Origin: Psettodes erumei | Lineage: Eukaryota > Chordata > Actinopteri > Pleuronectiformes > Psettodidae | NCBI GenBank assembly: GCA_016785225.1 | Contig: JAFBJZ010000603.1 | Location: 434,001-498,000 of the forward strand | Direction: 5' to 3' | Length of the DNA: 64,000 bases | Shown here: positions 62,800 to 64,000 of the stretch, piece by piece | Position numbering within the stretch: the first letter of the stretch is position 1 | Layout of the letters: the number at the start of each line of letters is the position of its first letter | The notes under the pieces: generated by a model | Databases searched by the model: none | Seen by the model: the letters and a program-made list of their open reading frames with translations, nothing else | Told to the model about the DNA's origin: nothing | Made by a program: the position numbers and the translations under genes

Positions 62800-64000
62800 T
62801 GGCTCATTTGTTGAGACTGGAGTCGTGTTTTCTCCCCATGTTTTCCCTTAAAAGCTTTGTTTTGCCATTAGACCACATTTGTGTTGTCGTAACGAGGTTT
62901 AGTGCTCAGAGAGCGGAAAGCCCCGAAGAGTCATTTTCACTTTCAAAATAAAGTCAAATAAGTTTGAGCACGGTACCCAAACATGGTACTGTGCATAATT
63001 AAGGCTTTATATCACGGTATACGTGCCTCTCATACAGTCTGCATTATTGACTTGAGGGTCATATTTAGTAAATATTTGTAATTCTTGTAATTGGGATTGC
63101 TCTGCTGTTGTGGAACATTTTCTTTCAGATTTTTTTTTTTTTTTTTTTAAGAAAAACAAGCGCGACTTTTAACATCAAACGCATTCCTCTGCCTTTTGAT
63201 GGAGTTCAGCCGATGAAGAACACGCAGCGCTTGATCTAAGCGGGGCGATGGGGAGATAAATACATCGTCGAACAATTTGTCCCCAAAGTGCTGGATTAAA
63301 TCGCACACGAGTCAACAAGAAGACAAATCCACCTTTTCGTAGTCTAACAAGACAATTTTTTAGGTAGCACTATGTTCTGAGAGGCTTTGTGTACTTGACT
63401 TTGTAAATGCACCGACACAAAGCCAGGGGCCGGAATATATGCACTCAAAGAGCATATGCTTGAGTGCAATTAGAAATAGCTGGACTCAACAGAAAAAAAG
63501 GTTTATAACTGACTAAACAGAGTGCGAGCCACTCCTCTCAAACTTCGCGAGACGGGTTCTGTTGACTTGATCTTCGGTGGCACCTGTTTCCACGTGGTGT
63601 GCCGTTGCGCAACAGTAAAGGTCTCCTGGGAGGAGGTTACAAAACCCCTACATTAGATTGTAGGACATCACATCCCCTGTGACCCAGTGTGATGTCTGAA
63701 CTACAGTTAGTTGTGTTATGTCACTTTGAGAAACAAAAATAACTGGGTTCACAGCTGCAGGAAAAGATAAAGGTGTAATAACAATCAGAGGGATGCAGGA
63801 AATCATCATTGCTCCATACAAACATTTACCATGATCTTTATGTTCATACTGTACATAGTACCTACGTTTAAATTAGAATATATAGTATTTGCAAGTATTG
63901 TAAGAGCACTGTATATAAATACTTTGTACTTAAATGCAAAATTAAAAAGGTGAAAACATACCGTTCATCTTCTTCAGACTATCCCATCATTACAGCACTA
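62800..64000. other. Downstream intergenic DNA, no gene recognised
   Basis: AT-rich, with a T19 run near 63129-63149 and only short open frames on both strands. A TATATAAA at about 63912 resembles a TATA box, but no gene start follows inside the window. In human the next gene, SIL1, is convergent; I see no coding trace of it here. Confidence 0.5.

Noticed and set aside
63129..63149. T-run as a possible reverse-strand poly(A) tail of a processed pseudogene
   Set aside because: No coding remnant or target-site duplication could be seen on either side. T- and A-runs of similar length occur throughout the introns.
63900..64000. Possible exon of a neighbouring gene at the right edge (TATA-like motif; minus-strand GTATGT after GATGAACG)
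   Set aside because: All three minus-strand frames before the GTATGT hit stop codons within the visible stretch, and the TATA-like motif is followed by AT-rich non-coding DNA.
1..64000. CRISPR arrays, prokaryotic operons, phage or integrated virus genes
   Set aside because: There are no direct-repeat/spacer arrays, no polymerase, integrase or capsid-like frames, and the DNA is clearly intron-rich vertebrate sequence.

Overview
The window is vertebrate nuclear DNA, almost certainly from a teleost fish. It carries one complete, multi-exon alpha-E-catenin gene (ctnna1, + strand, coding 4990-61111) with a second complete gene, the synaptic adhesion gene lrrtm2 (- strand, coding 28828-31204), nested inside its seventh intron. 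The nested gene settles the paralogue: the encoded LRR protein resembles mammalian LRRTM2 much more than LRRTM1 or LRRTM3, and LRRTM2 sits inside CTNNA1 in other vertebrates (LRRTM1 in CTNNA2, LRRTM3 in CTNNA3). Compact introns, few interspersed repeats, many CA/CT microsatellites and G/C homopolymers fit a teleost. The species cannot be named from the sequence.

Layout. 1-2510 is AT-rich intergenic DNA with no gene recognised. About 2511-3100 is a CpG-rich promoter and non-coding first exon with a strong donor at 3028/3029. Seventeen coding exons follow, all with GT-AG introns and matching phases. They give a 907-residue protein that aligns end to end with mammalian alpha-E-catenin (906). Introns range from 143 nt (intron 8) to 17.7 kb (intron 7). 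The 3' UTR runs from 61112 to about 62795, with a canonical AATAAA at 62774. The last 1.2 kb is non-coding with no gene recognised.

lrrtm2 has two exons. The first supplies only ATGG (31204-31201), followed by a perfect GTAAGT donor. A 730-nt intron follows, and exon 2 (30470-28828) encodes the rest, 548 residues in total. Between the lrrtm2 start and ctnna1 exon 8 lies a GA/CT-rich, CpG-rich segment (about 31650-33000). It is the expected place for the bidirectional promoter known at the mammalian locus, which drives lrrtm2 leftward and an N-terminally truncated alpha-catenin rightward. A candidate REST/RE1 site lies there.

Functionally, ctnna1 encodes the actin-linking subunit of the cadherin-beta-catenin junction complex, and lrrtm2 encodes a postsynaptic neurexin receptor. 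They are linked by gene nesting and probably by a shared internal promoter, not by a common pathway. I found no mobile system, CRISPR array or novel multi-gene system. The most interesting observations are at the level of splicing and regulation: a reconstituted 5' splice site at the exon 3/4 junction, the split lrrtm2 start codon, the RE1-like site, a CArG box upstream of exon 1, and a perfect 17-bp inverted repeat in intron 7.
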